Below, piece by piece: positions 7,437 to 14,314 of a stretch of DNA of 20,971 nucleotides. Source of the DNA: an uncultured Lachnospiraceae bacterium (lineage in GTDB: Bacteria > Bacillota_A > Clostridia > Lachnospirales > Lachnospiraceae); contig CACYDL010000050.1 of the NCBI GenBank assembly GCA_902773195.1, forward strand, positions 1 through 20,971, read 5' to 3'. A program made the translations under genes and the position numbers. How positions within the stretch are numbered: position 1 is the stretch's first letter; each line of letters opens with the position of its first letter. The notes under the pieces were generated by a model. The model saw only the letters and a program-made list of their open reading frames with translations. It did not search any database and was not told the DNA's origin.

Positions 7437-7958
7437 ATCGTTTCTCCCTGAACTCGCTCTTTGAAATCGTTCTTTTCCGGGGGCTTCCCCATGGTTTTCC
7501 ACGCCCGTTTCCCGCAGTTTTCCGGTCATCAGACACCCGGATAGCTTCCTCCCGGAAATGTAAGATCAGCCGGTTTTGCAGGATCCTTCTTCTTCAAAGA
7601 ACCACCTTTTCGTAAAACACACAGGTAGTATACCACAACAGAAACAAGCTCCATAAACAGGGTGAAAAAAGAAGAAATCGCATGAAAAAGTTCCTGTCCG
7701 TCGAGATCATGTGGTAGAATTGAAATGGCATAGAAACCGCCTTGTGTGTGATTGTTTCCGGACAATTCAATTATACCAAAGGCAGGGCATCTGTGCCTTT
7801 ATAATTGCCTGTTTTTATTGAGTCAACGGTTCTGCACACCTTTGCGGTGCGGGAAGTTTTAGCAGGGTATAAGAAACACAGGCATATCCAAAAACGTTAT
7901 GACGGATCTTCTCTCGAACGGAGACGTGGTCCTGACGATCAGCGGGGAGGAATAAAAG
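7437..7958. other. AT-richer intergenic stretch with possible decayed gene end
   Basis: This 522-bp stretch lies between divergent genes and has no convincing full gene. On the minus strand TGGTATACT (7627-7635) could be an extended -10 for the AEC gene. At 7863-7955 a stop-to-stop frame of 30 codons ends ...MTDLLSNGDVVLTISGEE and stops just 3 bp before the flavoprotein start. It reads like the C-terminus of a protein whose upstream part is lost, with a neighbouring frame containing HTFAVREVLAGY possibly supplying more of it after a frameshift. I do not recognise the family. Confidence 0.35.
7768..7816 (+). terminator. Imperfect hairpin followed by T-run
   Basis: The right arm TGCCTTTATAATTG (7794-7807) pairs with CAATTATA plus AAAGGCA (7768-7784), leaving a small 2-3-nt bulge, with a 9-nt loop. 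TTTTT follows at 7812-7816. It looks like a terminator, yet no intact plus-strand gene precedes it, so it may be left over from a lost gene. Confidence 0.45.
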
Positions 7959-8492
7959 ATGCACGTTTTGATCTTAAACGGAAGCCCGAGACCAAAGGGA
8001 AATACCAGGCAGATGATCGCGGCTTTCTGCGAAGGTCTGAAAGCGGCCGGTCACGAGTGGGACGTCTATGATGTCTGTAAGATGAATATCCACGGCTGTC
8101 TGGCCTGTGAGTATTGCCATACCAAAGGAAACGGCCTGTGTGTGCAGAAGGATGACATGCAGAATATCTATCATCAGCTGCAGGAGGCGGAGATGCTGGT
8201 GATCGCGTCGCCGATTTATTATCATGGCCTTTCGGGACAGCTCAAATGCGTGATCGACCGTTTTTACGCAGCCGCCTACCCAAACAAGCCGGAAAAGCTG
8301 AAGAAGGCTGCCATGTTCTTAAGCTCCGGGGATCCGGACATGTACGACGGCGCGCTGTTCTCCTATCAGGGGGATTTTCTGGATTATCTGAAGCTGGAGG
8401 GAATGGGCGTTTTCACTACGAACGGCTATGATCCCGGCGTGCCGGAGGAGAAGTTAAACGAGCTGCGCTCCTTTGGGGCTTCCTTGAAATAA
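7959..8492 (+). CDS. Iron-sulfur flavoprotein / NAD(P)H-dependent FMN reductase family
   Basis: This 177-residue protein has a flavodoxin-like fold. The N-terminal strand and FMN phosphate loop read VLILNGSPRPKGNTRQM. The second flavin segment is ASPIYYHGLSGQLKCVIDRF. Between them is a compact cysteine motif, C47-x2-C50-x2-C53-x7-C61 (CLACEYC...LC), the pattern used by Isf-type iron-sulfur flavoproteins to bind a 4Fe-4S cluster. These proteins pass electrons in anaerobes, often to quinones, oxygen or peroxide; the partner here is unknown. The start has a GGGGAGGAATAAAAG ribosome site. It appears to be a single-gene unit followed by a weak terminator. Confidence 0.88.
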   Translation: MHVLILNGSPRPKGNTRQMIAAFCEGLKAAGHEWDVYDVCKMNIHGCLACEYCHTKGNGLCVQKDDMQNIYHQLQEAEMLVIASPIYYHGLSGQLKCVIDRFYAAAYPNKPEKLKKAAMFLSSGDPDMYDGALFSYQGDFLDYLKLEGMGVFTTNGYDPGVPEEKLNELRSFGASLK

Positions 8493-8525
8493 GCTGAAAT
8501 AAGCTGAAAGGCCATCATAACGGAC

Positions 8526-8561
8526 ATCATAACGGGCGCTGTTCCTTTATGATCGTTTTTT
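8526..8561 (+). terminator. Possible terminator after the flavoprotein gene
   Basis: Arms ATCATAA (8526-8532) and TTATGAT (8547-8553) form a 7-bp stem with a 14-nt loop, followed by CG and TTTTTT (8556-8561). The stem is AT-rich and weak. A 10-bp tandem duplication (TAAGCTGAAA twice) spans the flavoprotein stop just upstream. Confidence 0.45.
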
Positions 8562-8732
8562 GGGATCGCTTCGGGATCGCGACCGGCCAGGGCTGTTTTT
8601 TCATCTGGAGGCATGGCCATGGATCAACGAAAGGTTTCCCCATGATATGGTCCATATGATTTCAATGAACGATAAGCAAGATACGATGTCAGAACCAGTC
8701 AACAGGCTATTTGCCGGGAAGGGCGGAAACAG

Positions 8733-9845
8733 GTGAAAGAGGAACATCTTCGGAAGATCACGGAGCTGAGGCATCTGCTGCACCGGCACCCGGAGCTTTC
8801 CGGAAGGGAAAAGGAGACGATCGGGCGGCTGAAGTCCTTCCTTCGGCAGAACACCTCGCTGGAGATCGTGGACCGGGACGGCTGGTTCTACGCCGTGAAA
8901 AAGGGCGCCTCCGGGAGGAGCCCCCTCGCCTTCCGCGCGGACATGGACGCGCTGCCGATGGAGGAAGGGACGGATCTTTCCTACGCCTCCGTGAACCGGG
9001 GCGTCTCCCACAAATGCGGCCATGACGGCCATATGGCGGCGCTGTGCGGTCTGGCCCTCGGACTGGACCGGCGGGAAGCCGGAAGGACCGTCTTTCTGAT
9101 CTTCCAGCCCGCCGAGGAGACGGGTCAGGGGGCCCTCCGGTGCAGGGAACTGATCCGGGAGGAGGGGATCTCCGGGATCTACGCCTTCCACAATCTCAGC
9201 GGCTACCCGGAAAACAGCGTCGTCTTCCGGAGAGGCCTGACGCAGCCCTCCTCCGAGGGGCTCACGATCCGCCTCGCGGGAAGGCCGTCCCACGCCGCCG
9301 CCCCGGAGGAGGGAAACAGCCCCGCGGCGAGAATCGCGGGCCTTGCCCTGCGCGCCCCGGAGACCGCGGCCGCGTGCGGCGGAAAGGCGCTCTGCACGGT
9401 CGTGGGAATGAGCTGCGGCAGCGGCGATTTCGGCATTTCCCCGGGGGAGGGACAGATCTCCTTCACGCTTCGGGCGGAGCGGGGAGAGACGCTGAAGGAA
9501 ATGGAGGAGGACCTCCTGCGGTACGCCTCGTCGCCTTCCCCGTCCGGCGCGTTCCGCGTGTCCCACTCGGTCACAGACTATTTTCCGGAGACGGTCAACC
9601 ACGATGGACCTCTCGGCAGGGTTCTGGCTCTGGCGGAGGCCGCGCGTCTGGAGACCGTGGAGATGAAGGAGATGTGGCGCGCCTCGGAGGATTTCGGGTA
9701 TTACCTGAAGGAATGCCCCGGCGCGATGTTCTATATCGGCAACGGCGTGAACTACCCGCCGGTGCACACGGACGCCTATGATTTCAACGACCGGATTCTC
9801 CCCACGGCGGCGGATCTCTTCCTGGCCCTCGCGGAGGACCCTTAA
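8733..9845 (+). CDS. M20-family amidohydrolase / peptidase
   Basis: This 370-residue metallohydrolase belongs to the M20D group that removes acyl groups from N-acyl amino acids and similar amides. It opens with the usual LRHLLHRHPELSGREKET. Two-metal site residues are visible: C95 and H97 in KCGHDGH, E128/E129 in PAEETGQGA, H153 in AFHNLSG, and H345 in PPVHTDAYDF; RADMDALP (D70) is also present. The lid domain (about 180-290) contains RPSHAAAPEEG. The start is GTG with only a weak GGGCGGA in front, so expression may be low or the start may be slightly wrong. It has no operon partner. Part of its last exon-like 32 bp is repeated just downstream of the stop. The substrate is unknown. Confidence 0.9.
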   Translation: MKEEHLRKITELRHLLHRHPELSGREKETIGRLKSFLRQNTSLEIVDRDGWFYAVKKGASGRSPLAFRADMDALPMEEGTDLSYASVNRGVSHKCGHDGHMAALCGLALGLDRREAGRTVFLIFQPAEETGQGALRCRELIREEGISGIYAFHNLSGYPENSVVFRRGLTQPSSEGLTIRLAGRPSHAAAPEEGNSPAARIAGLALRAPETAAACGGKALCTVVGMSCGSGDFGISPGEGQISFTLRAERGETLKEMEEDLLRYASSPSPSGAFRVSHSVTDYFPETVNHDGPLGRVLALAEAARLETVEMKEMWRASEDFGYYLKECPGAMFYIGNGVNYPPVHTDAYDFNDRILPTAADLFLALAEDP

Positions 9846-9902
9846 CGTGATCCCCGCTGTGATGCCTGACGCGGATCTCTTCCTGGCTCTGGCGGAGGAC
9901 CC
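9810..9902 (+). repeat. 32-bp duplication of the amidohydrolase 3' end
   Basis: The segment 9810-9841 (start GCGGATCTCTTCCTGG) recurs at 9871-9902 with two mismatches, an offset of 61 bp. The first copy encodes the C-terminus ADLFLALAEDP; the second, after the stop, keeps the same frame meaning (ADLFLALAEDPPRG then stop). It looks like a local tandem duplication that was truncated by the stop codon. Confidence 0.85.
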
Positions 9903-9911
9903 GCCGCGCGG

Positions 9912-9940
9912 TTGACAGCGGAAATCACTTCTCCTATAAT
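9912..9940 (+). promoter_or_regulatory. Perfect consensus promoter for the L,D-transpeptidase-like gene
   Basis: TTGACA (9912-9917), a 17-bp spacer and TATAAT (9935-9940) match the housekeeping consensus exactly. Transcription would begin near 9947, giving a leader of about 130 nt before the gene. Confidence 0.85.
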
Positions 9941-10077
9941 TTTTCTGACGGTTTCCGCAGAGGCGAAATCCGCCGGACGTGACGGATCCGCCGCGTCCGT
10001 GGGCCGGACGGCCCCGATCGGGCGAGATCCGGGAAAAACCGGGATTCCCGCCGGAAGAAATCCGGGAAAGATCAACC

Positions 10078-10788
10078 ATGAAGATAAGACAGGAGACAAT
10101 CATGCAGACTGCAGCCGCGGTCATCGTCGTTCTGGCGCTGGCGCTGCTTTGCGCCGTCCCCGCGCGGGCCGGGGAGAAGCCGCCGGTCCGTCCGGAAAAC
10201 CAGGCCTTCTGGCGGCGCATCCTTCAGCAGTACCGCGATGACGGCGTCGTCCGCCAGATCCTGCTCGTCAGGTGCAGGCCGGGCGGCAGCGCCGCCGTCC
10301 GGTTCTACCGCAAGCTGTCCGGCGGGAGCGAGGCCTGGGACCTCGTATTTGAGACGGACGGCTATATCGGGAAGAACGGCACCGGCAAGACCCGGGAGGG
10401 GGACGGGAAGACGCCCCTGGGTGATTTCGGGGTCCGGGAGGCCTTCGGCATTCTCGACAATCCCGGCACTTCCCTCCCTTACATCAACGTGAACGAGAAC
10501 ACTTACGCCTGTGACGAAGACAGCGAGTACTACAACCGGATCATCGACAGGGAGGATACGGAACACAGCTGCAAAGGGGAGAGGATGTACGACTGCGCTC
10601 CGGCGTACAACTACGGGATCGCGATCGACTACAATCCCGACTGCGTCTGGCCCAGAGGATCCGCCATCTTCCTGCACTGCAAGGGATCAAAGGGTTATAC
10701 CTCCGGCTGCGTGGCCATCGGCGAAGCGTTTATGAAGACGATCCTGGAGTGCGCGGGACCCGGGATGAGGATTGTCATCTACGAGTAA
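10078..10788 (+). CDS. Secreted L,D-transpeptidase-like (YkuD-fold) protein
   Basis: This protein of about 236 residues has a signal peptide (basic MKIR start, hydrophobic AAAVIVVLALALLCAV, cleavage after PARA) and a YkuD catalytic core. Such enzymes make or remodel 3-3 peptidoglycan crosslinks outside the membrane. The core motif is FLHCKGSKGYTSGCVAI with H200 and likely nucleophile C211; the usual Arg after the Cys is not present, as in the COG3786-like branch. KTREGDGKTPLGDFGV is the typical upstream signature. The start at 10078 gives the positive charge a signal peptide needs; an alternative ATG at 10102 has a better ribosome site (AGGAG) but no basic residue. It is driven by the consensus promoter at 9912-9940 and is followed within about 100 bp by the RpiR gene. 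Confidence 0.85.
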   Translation: MKIRQETIMQTAAAVIVVLALALLCAVPARAGEKPPVRPENQAFWRRILQQYRDDGVVRQILLVRCRPGGSAAVRFYRKLSGGSEAWDLVFETDGYIGKNGTGKTREGDGKTPLGDFGVREAFGILDNPGTSLPYINVNENTYACDEDSEYYNRIIDREDTEHSCKGERMYDCAPAYNYGIAIDYNPDCVWPRGSAIFLHCKGSKGYTSGCVAIGEAFMKTILECAGPGMRIVIYE

Positions 10789-10893
10789 GCCGCCCGCGGA
10801 TCAGCAGGAGCGCCCCGGCCCCGCGGACGGGCCGGCATAGAGATGTATCACATGCCGGAGAAGGATCCGGCCAGAACGGGAGGGACGACGGTT

Positions 10894-11670
10894 TTGAACG
10901 TACTGCAGAATCTGATCGAGCTGTACAATACTCTTCCGGCGGACAGCACCTACCGGGGCGTCGCCCGGGGGATCCTCACGCATCTTGACGAGATGCAGGA
11001 CGTCACGATCTACGACATCGCGGAGATCACCAGCTCCTCGCGCACCACGGTGTGGCGCATGGTGCAGAAGATGGGCTACAGCAGCTTCTCAAATTTCCGT
11101 TATGCCCTGCAGGCCGCCGTGACGCAGTACAACTACTACAACCGGATTCTGCCGGCGGAAGCGCTGAAGAGCGAGGAGAAGATTCTCGAGACGGCGGAGG
11201 CCCAGCTCTCCCTCGCCGCGGAGAATCTGAAGGCCCATGTGACGCCGGAGCTTCTCGGCGGGCTGGCCTCCGCGCTGGGGGACGCCGGCCGGGTGGATTT
11301 CTACATGCCCTTCCGCCTCTCCGGCATCTCGTCCCTCCAGCAGAACCTGGCGATGGACGGCAAGGAGACCGGTTGGTTCGCGCTGTACCCGGAGATGCTG
11401 GCGGCCTCGGAGACCGCCGGGCCGGACTGCGTGGCGATGATCTCCACCATCGAGTTCGCGGAGACGCTGAACATGACGGAGGTCTTCAAAAACCTTCGCA
11501 AAAACGGCGCTGCCGTCTGGCTCGCCGGGAGCAGCCGGACCCGCTACCGGAAGTACGCGGACCGGGTCATCCTCGACTCGGAGGACATGCCTCTGTGCTG
11601 GCTTACGATGATGGAAGGCTTCCTGATCGCCCTCAGCGAGGAGTACAGGGCCCTCCATCTGGAATACTGA
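10894..11670 (+). CDS. RpiR/MurR family transcriptional regulator
   Basis: This protein of about 258 residues carries an N-terminal RpiR-type helix-turn-helix (VTIYDIAEITSSSRTTVWRMVQKMGYSSFSNFRYAL) and a C-terminal SIS-like sugar-phosphate sensing region from about residue 110. The TTG start at 10894 is chosen because GGGAGGG (10878-10884) lies 9 nt before it, and RpiR proteins usually begin just ahead of an LQNLI-like helix. An in-frame ATG at 10843 would add 17 residues but has no ribosome site. The SIS region is poorly conserved by eye: no clear glycine-rich G-x-G-x-S loop is visible. It immediately precedes the sugar-catabolism cluster and is the obvious candidate to control it, perhaps through the palindromes at 11855-11870 or 11906-11920. 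Confidence 0.85.
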   Translation: MNVLQNLIELYNTLPADSTYRGVARGILTHLDEMQDVTIYDIAEITSSSRTTVWRMVQKMGYSSFSNFRYALQAAVTQYNYYNRILPAEALKSEEKILETAEAQLSLAAENLKAHVTPELLGGLASALGDAGRVDFYMPFRLSGISSLQQNLAMDGKETGWFALYPEMLAASETAGPDCVAMISTIEFAETLNMTEVFKNLRKNGAAVWLAGSSRTRYRKYADRVILDSEDMPLCWLTMMEGFLIALSEEYRALHLEY

Positions 11671-11702
11671 GAGACCGGGCGGAGCCGTCGGCGGCCTTGC
11701 CC

Positions 11703-11761
11703 GTCCTTCAGCCCGGAATGTTTTAAGGACCGGGAAGCGCCGTGTTTTGCGGCGGGCTTCC
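11703..11761 (+). terminator. Two adjacent hairpins after the RpiR gene
   Basis: GTCCTT/AAGGAC (11703-11708 with 11725-11730) is followed by a stronger stem GGAAGCGCCG (11733-11742) pairing with CGGC and GCTTCC (11750-11761, 2-nt bulge) around a TGTTTTG loop. No T-run follows, so termination is uncertain. The rest of 11671-11847 is GC-rich with a run of eight C and no gene seen. Confidence 0.35.
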
Positions 11762-11847
11762 GCCTCGACGAAGGAATCGGCCCCCCCCGCGCGGGCAGGA
11801 CATCCGCTCAGATGTTCCGCGCCGCCGCGGAGGGGTGTTTCTGCGCC

Positions 11848-11876
11848 TTGACAGGTATCAAATATGATACTAGATA
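11848..11876 (+). promoter_or_regulatory. Promoter with an operator inside its spacer
   Basis: TTGACA (11848-11853), 17 bp, then TAGATA (11871-11876) is a good -35 with a poor -10. The spacer holds the inverted repeat GTATCA-AATA-TGATAC (11855-11870), so a bound regulator would block or distort the promoter. The transcript would carry a leader of about 170 nt before the isomerase gene. Confidence 0.6.
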
Positions 11877-11905
11877 TTCTTTTTAGGAACCATTATCCCT
11901 TCTGT

Positions 11906-11920
11906 GGAAAACGGTTTTCC
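11906..11920. promoter_or_regulatory. 15-bp palindrome in the leader of the isomerase operon
   Basis: GGAAAACGGTTTTCC is perfectly symmetric around a single G and lies about 25-40 nt downstream of the predicted transcription start. Position and symmetry suit a second repressor site; the regulator is unknown. Confidence 0.5.
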
Positions 11921-12053
11921 GAATCGTGCGCTCGGCAGGGGCTCTGTGAGTAAAATAAAATCAACAGGGAGCGGAACGGTCCGAAGCGGGACCGGGAGGC
12001 AGCCCCGAAGGGAAACGGATCGCAGCAAAACACAGGAAGAGGAGGAAAAAGAG

Positions 12054-12830
12054 ATGCAGTACAGCCTTTGTGCGGATATCATGTTTGTCGGCGTAGGAGA
12101 GAAGGGCCCGGTGTGGCCGGATACGGACGGGATCGTCAAGGCGATGGAGTTCGCGAAGGAAAACGGCCTGACCGGAATCGAGATGTTCAGCCTCGAGGGA
12201 AGAGATCTGGAAACGCTCGCCGCGAAGAGCCGTGAGCTCGGCATCGAGATCCGCGCCTGCGTCTCCGGCGGAGCGACCTGGCTCGGAGATCCGGCGAAGA
12301 CGGAAGAGCTGGCCGCGGCGTTCGCCGAGAGCGTCCCGAAGGCGAAGTCCATCGGCTGCCGCAAGCTGATCTTCAACGCGGACCAGTACGCGAAGGATCT
12401 CTCCGCGGACGAAGTGCTCGACGTGATGGAGGAGCAGCTCAGAAAGATCGCCCCGATCGCCGAGAAGGAAGACGTCCTCGTCATCGTGGAGCCGCTGACC
12501 GGCGGGTTCTTCACCTCCGCGGAACAGGCCTTCGGACTGATCCGCCGCGTCGGAAGCAGCAACGTGAAGCTGCTGTATGACATCTTCCACTTCCAGAACA
12601 TCTGCGGCGGCATCACGGAAACCATCAAAAACAACCTGGACCTGATCGGCGACCTCCACGGAGCGGGATCCCCGATGAGAGGCGAGCTGACCGTGGGCGA
12701 GCTGAACTACAGCTACATCCTGAACACGGTGAAGGAGCTCGGCTACGAAGGCAACTTCTGTCTGGAGTTCTTCACCTTCCAGAACAGGGAAGAGAAAGTG
12801 GCCGCCTCCTGCACGGTCCTGCCGCAGTAA
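12054..12830 (+). CDS. TIM-barrel sugar isomerase/epimerase, hydroxypyruvate-isomerase-like
   Basis: This 258-residue protein belongs to the xylose-isomerase-like TIM-barrel (AP endonuclease 2) superfamily, which isomerises, epimerises or dehydrates sugars and keto-sugars with a divalent metal. Candidate metal ligands are all present: E146 (VIVEPL), D176 and H179 (LLYDIFHF), H202 (GDLHGAG) and E238 (CLEFF). The layout resembles hydroxypyruvate isomerase. The start at 12054 follows AGGAAGAGGAGG; a longer frame from 11904 would add 50 basic, low-complexity residues and is rejected. It is the first gene after the regulated promoter at 11848-11876 and precedes the Gfo/Idh/MocA gene, with no terminator seen between them. 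The specific substrate is unknown. Confidence 0.88.
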   Translation: MQYSLCADIMFVGVGEKGPVWPDTDGIVKAMEFAKENGLTGIEMFSLEGRDLETLAAKSRELGIEIRACVSGGATWLGDPAKTEELAAAFAESVPKAKSIGCRKLIFNADQYAKDLSADEVLDVMEEQLRKIAPIAEKEDVLVIVEPLTGGFFTSAEQAFGLIRRVGSSNVKLLYDIFHFQNICGGITETIKNNLDLIGDLHGAGSPMRGELTVGELNYSYILNTVKELGYEGNFCLEFFTFQNREEKVAASCTVLPQ

Positions 12831-12893
12831 AAACGGCGGAGGAACGGCAGGTCCGCCGAAGGGAACGGGAAACGCACCGAATCAAAAGAGCGC

Positions 12894-12920
12894 GGAAACA
12901 GAAGCGAGGAAACAGAAGCG
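12894..12920 (+). repeat. Short direct repeat in a purine-rich spacer
   Basis: GGAAACAGAAGCG occurs at 12894-12906 and 12908-12920. The surrounding 206-bp gap (12831-13036) is strongly purine-rich on the plus strand and shows no gene, hairpin or promoter; it ends with the TACAGGAGG ribosome site of the next gene. Confidence 0.7.
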
Positions 12921-13036
12921 CGGAATGAAAAAGTACGGGATCAAAAACGTACGGATAAAAGAAACGCCAGGATAAAGAAACAGGAAAGAACCAGGAACAC
13001 AAAACGCAGAAGATCACATTTACAGGAGGAAAAATC

Positions 13037-14104
13037 ATGTCGAAAATCAGAGTCGCCATCATCGGAGTCGGAGAAATCGGAACAACGAAGCATCTGGAGC
13101 AGCTGACGAAGCATCCGGACGAGGTCGAGATCGTCGCCCTCTGCGACATCATCCCCGAGAGATGCGAGAAGGCCAACGAGAAGTTCGGTCTCAGCGCGGC
13201 CGTCTACACGGACTACAAGGAGATGCTGAAGGACGAGACCATCGACGCCGTCCACGTCTGCACGCCGAACCCGCTTCACTGCGAGATGACCATCGCGGCC
13301 TTTGAGAGCGGCAAGCATGTCTACTGCGAGAAGCCCATCGCCTGCAACTATGAGGATGCGAAGAAGATGCTCGCGGCCCGTGACAAGGCAGGACGCCAGC
13401 TCGCCTCCGGCACGCAGTGGCGCTACAACACCGCTCCGATGGAGATGAAGAGAATGTACGACGCCGGCGAATTCGGCGACGTGTACTACATCCGCTCCTC
13501 CCAGCTCCGCCCGAGACGTCTTCCGGCCTACGGCGTCTACACCAGCAAGGAACTGAACGGCGGCGGCGTCCTCATGGACGGAGGCCCCCACTCCATCGAC
13601 CTTCCGATGTGGCTGACCGGCAACTATGACGTGGCCACGGTCCGCGGCGTCACCTTTGACAAGATGAAGAATTTCCCGGAGGGCAACGACCTCGGTCCGT
13701 GGGATCCGGACAACTTCGACGTCGAGGATACCGCCTACGCGATGATCACCATGAAGAACGGCGCGATGTTCTATGTGGAGACCGCCTGGTGCTCCAACAT
13801 GCTGCAGGAGGCCCCCGGCATCATCTGCTCCGTCGCGGGAACCCTCGCCGGCGCCGACATGGTGGGCCCGGGCTTTGAGAACTGCGTCCGCGTGACAAAG
13901 ATGGTCGACGGAAAGCTCACCACGGAGACGGTGGATCCCGAGGCCAAGTACAACATGTGGGCTTATGACATGGACAAGTGGATCGAGGCCGTCGCGACGG
14001 GCAGCGAACCGGCGGTGACCGGCGAGCAGGCGGCAGTGGTTACGCGCGTCATCGAAGCCATCTACAAGTCCGCCGAGACGGGCGAGACGGTCGTGTTCGA
14101 CTGA
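13037..14104 (+). CDS. Gfo/Idh/MocA family NAD(P)-dependent oxidoreductase
   Basis: This 355-residue dehydrogenase has an N-terminal Rossmann domain (VAIIGVGEIG dinucleotide loop) and a C-terminal alpha/beta substrate domain. The family oxidises a ring hydroxyl of sugars or inositols to a ketone, or the reverse. The catalytic lysine is K99 in YCEKPIA, and the second motif MDGGPHSID supplies D181, H185 and D188. A TACAGGAGG ribosome site precedes the start. It follows the isomerase gene without a visible terminator and is itself followed by a strong one, making a two-gene operon. It probably produces the keto-sugar or keto-polyol used by the TIM-barrel proteins. Position oxidised and substrate cannot be read. 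Confidence 0.93.
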   Translation: MSKIRVAIIGVGEIGTTKHLEQLTKHPDEVEIVALCDIIPERCEKANEKFGLSAAVYTDYKEMLKDETIDAVHVCTPNPLHCEMTIAAFESGKHVYCEKPIACNYEDAKKMLAARDKAGRQLASGTQWRYNTAPMEMKRMYDAGEFGDVYYIRSSQLRPRRLPAYGVYTSKELNGGGVLMDGGPHSIDLPMWLTGNYDVATVRGVTFDKMKNFPEGNDLGPWDPDNFDVEDTAYAMITMKNGAMFYVETAWCSNMLQEAPGIICSVAGTLAGADMVGPGFENCVRVTKMVDGKLTTETVDPEAKYNMWAYDMDKWIEAVATGSEPAVTGEQAAVVTRVIEAIYKSAETGETVVFD

Positions 14105-14145
14105 TCCCCCAAGACCCGTAAAAAAGAAGAGAGAAAACAGCGATC

Positions 14146-14188
14146 AGGAGAGTCGGAAACAGCCGGCTCTCCTTTCTTGTCTTTCCCT
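14146..14188 (+). terminator. Rho-independent terminator after the dehydrogenase gene
   Basis: An 11-bp stem with one G:T pair (AGGAGAGTCGG, 14146-14156; CCGGCTCTCCT, 14163-14173), loop AAACAG, is followed by TTCTTGTCTTTCC. It lies 42 bp past the stop and splits the cluster into two transcripts. Confidence 0.85.
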
Positions 14189-14208
14189 GAAAAAACGGGG
14201 TCCGGACC

Positions 14209-14233
14209 ACTTTTTATAAAACTTATAAAAAGT
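14209..14233. promoter_or_regulatory. Perfect 11-bp inverted repeat upstream of the second promoter
   Basis: Arms ACTTTTTATAA (14209-14219) and TTATAAAAAGT (14223-14233) are exact inverse copies around AAC. The site ends 13 bp before the -35 hexamer, the usual place for an activator or an UP-like element. No T-run follows, and a proper terminator lies just upstream, so an operator is the better reading. Confidence 0.65.
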
Positions 14234-14246
14234 TATTAAAAATTAG

Positions 14247-14275
14247 TTGACAGGCCTTCTCCGGGCGGTTATATT
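14247..14275 (+). promoter_or_regulatory. Promoter of the second catabolic operon
   Basis: TTGACA (14247-14252), a 17-bp spacer and TATATT (14270-14275) form a strong housekeeping-type promoter, preceded by AT-rich DNA. The start codon of the first gene is about 33 nt downstream of the expected transcription start. Confidence 0.85.
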
Positions 14276-14314
14276 GGAATTAACAACGAAGACATGGAAA
14301 GGTAGGTAACTGGT

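Noticed and set aside
7529..7765. 78-codon minus-strand frame with a hydrophobic middle
   Set aside because: There is no ribosome site or homology visible, and it runs into the AEC leader; a short membrane peptide cannot be excluded.
8645..8657. ATATGGTCCATAT palindrome upstream of the amidohydrolase
   Set aside because: It is short and AT-rich, with no promoter nearby; expected by chance often enough that no role is claimed.
8601..10220. Long minus-strand open frame of 539 codons opposite the amidohydrolase and transpeptidase genes
   Set aside because: It is Arg/Gly/Pro-rich, has no recognisable domain, and mirrors two genes with clear catalytic motifs. High GC produces such antisense frames.
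11781..11788. Run of eight C
   Set aside because: It is in non-coding GC-rich DNA; probably a homopolymer of no functional meaning, though prone to sequencing error.
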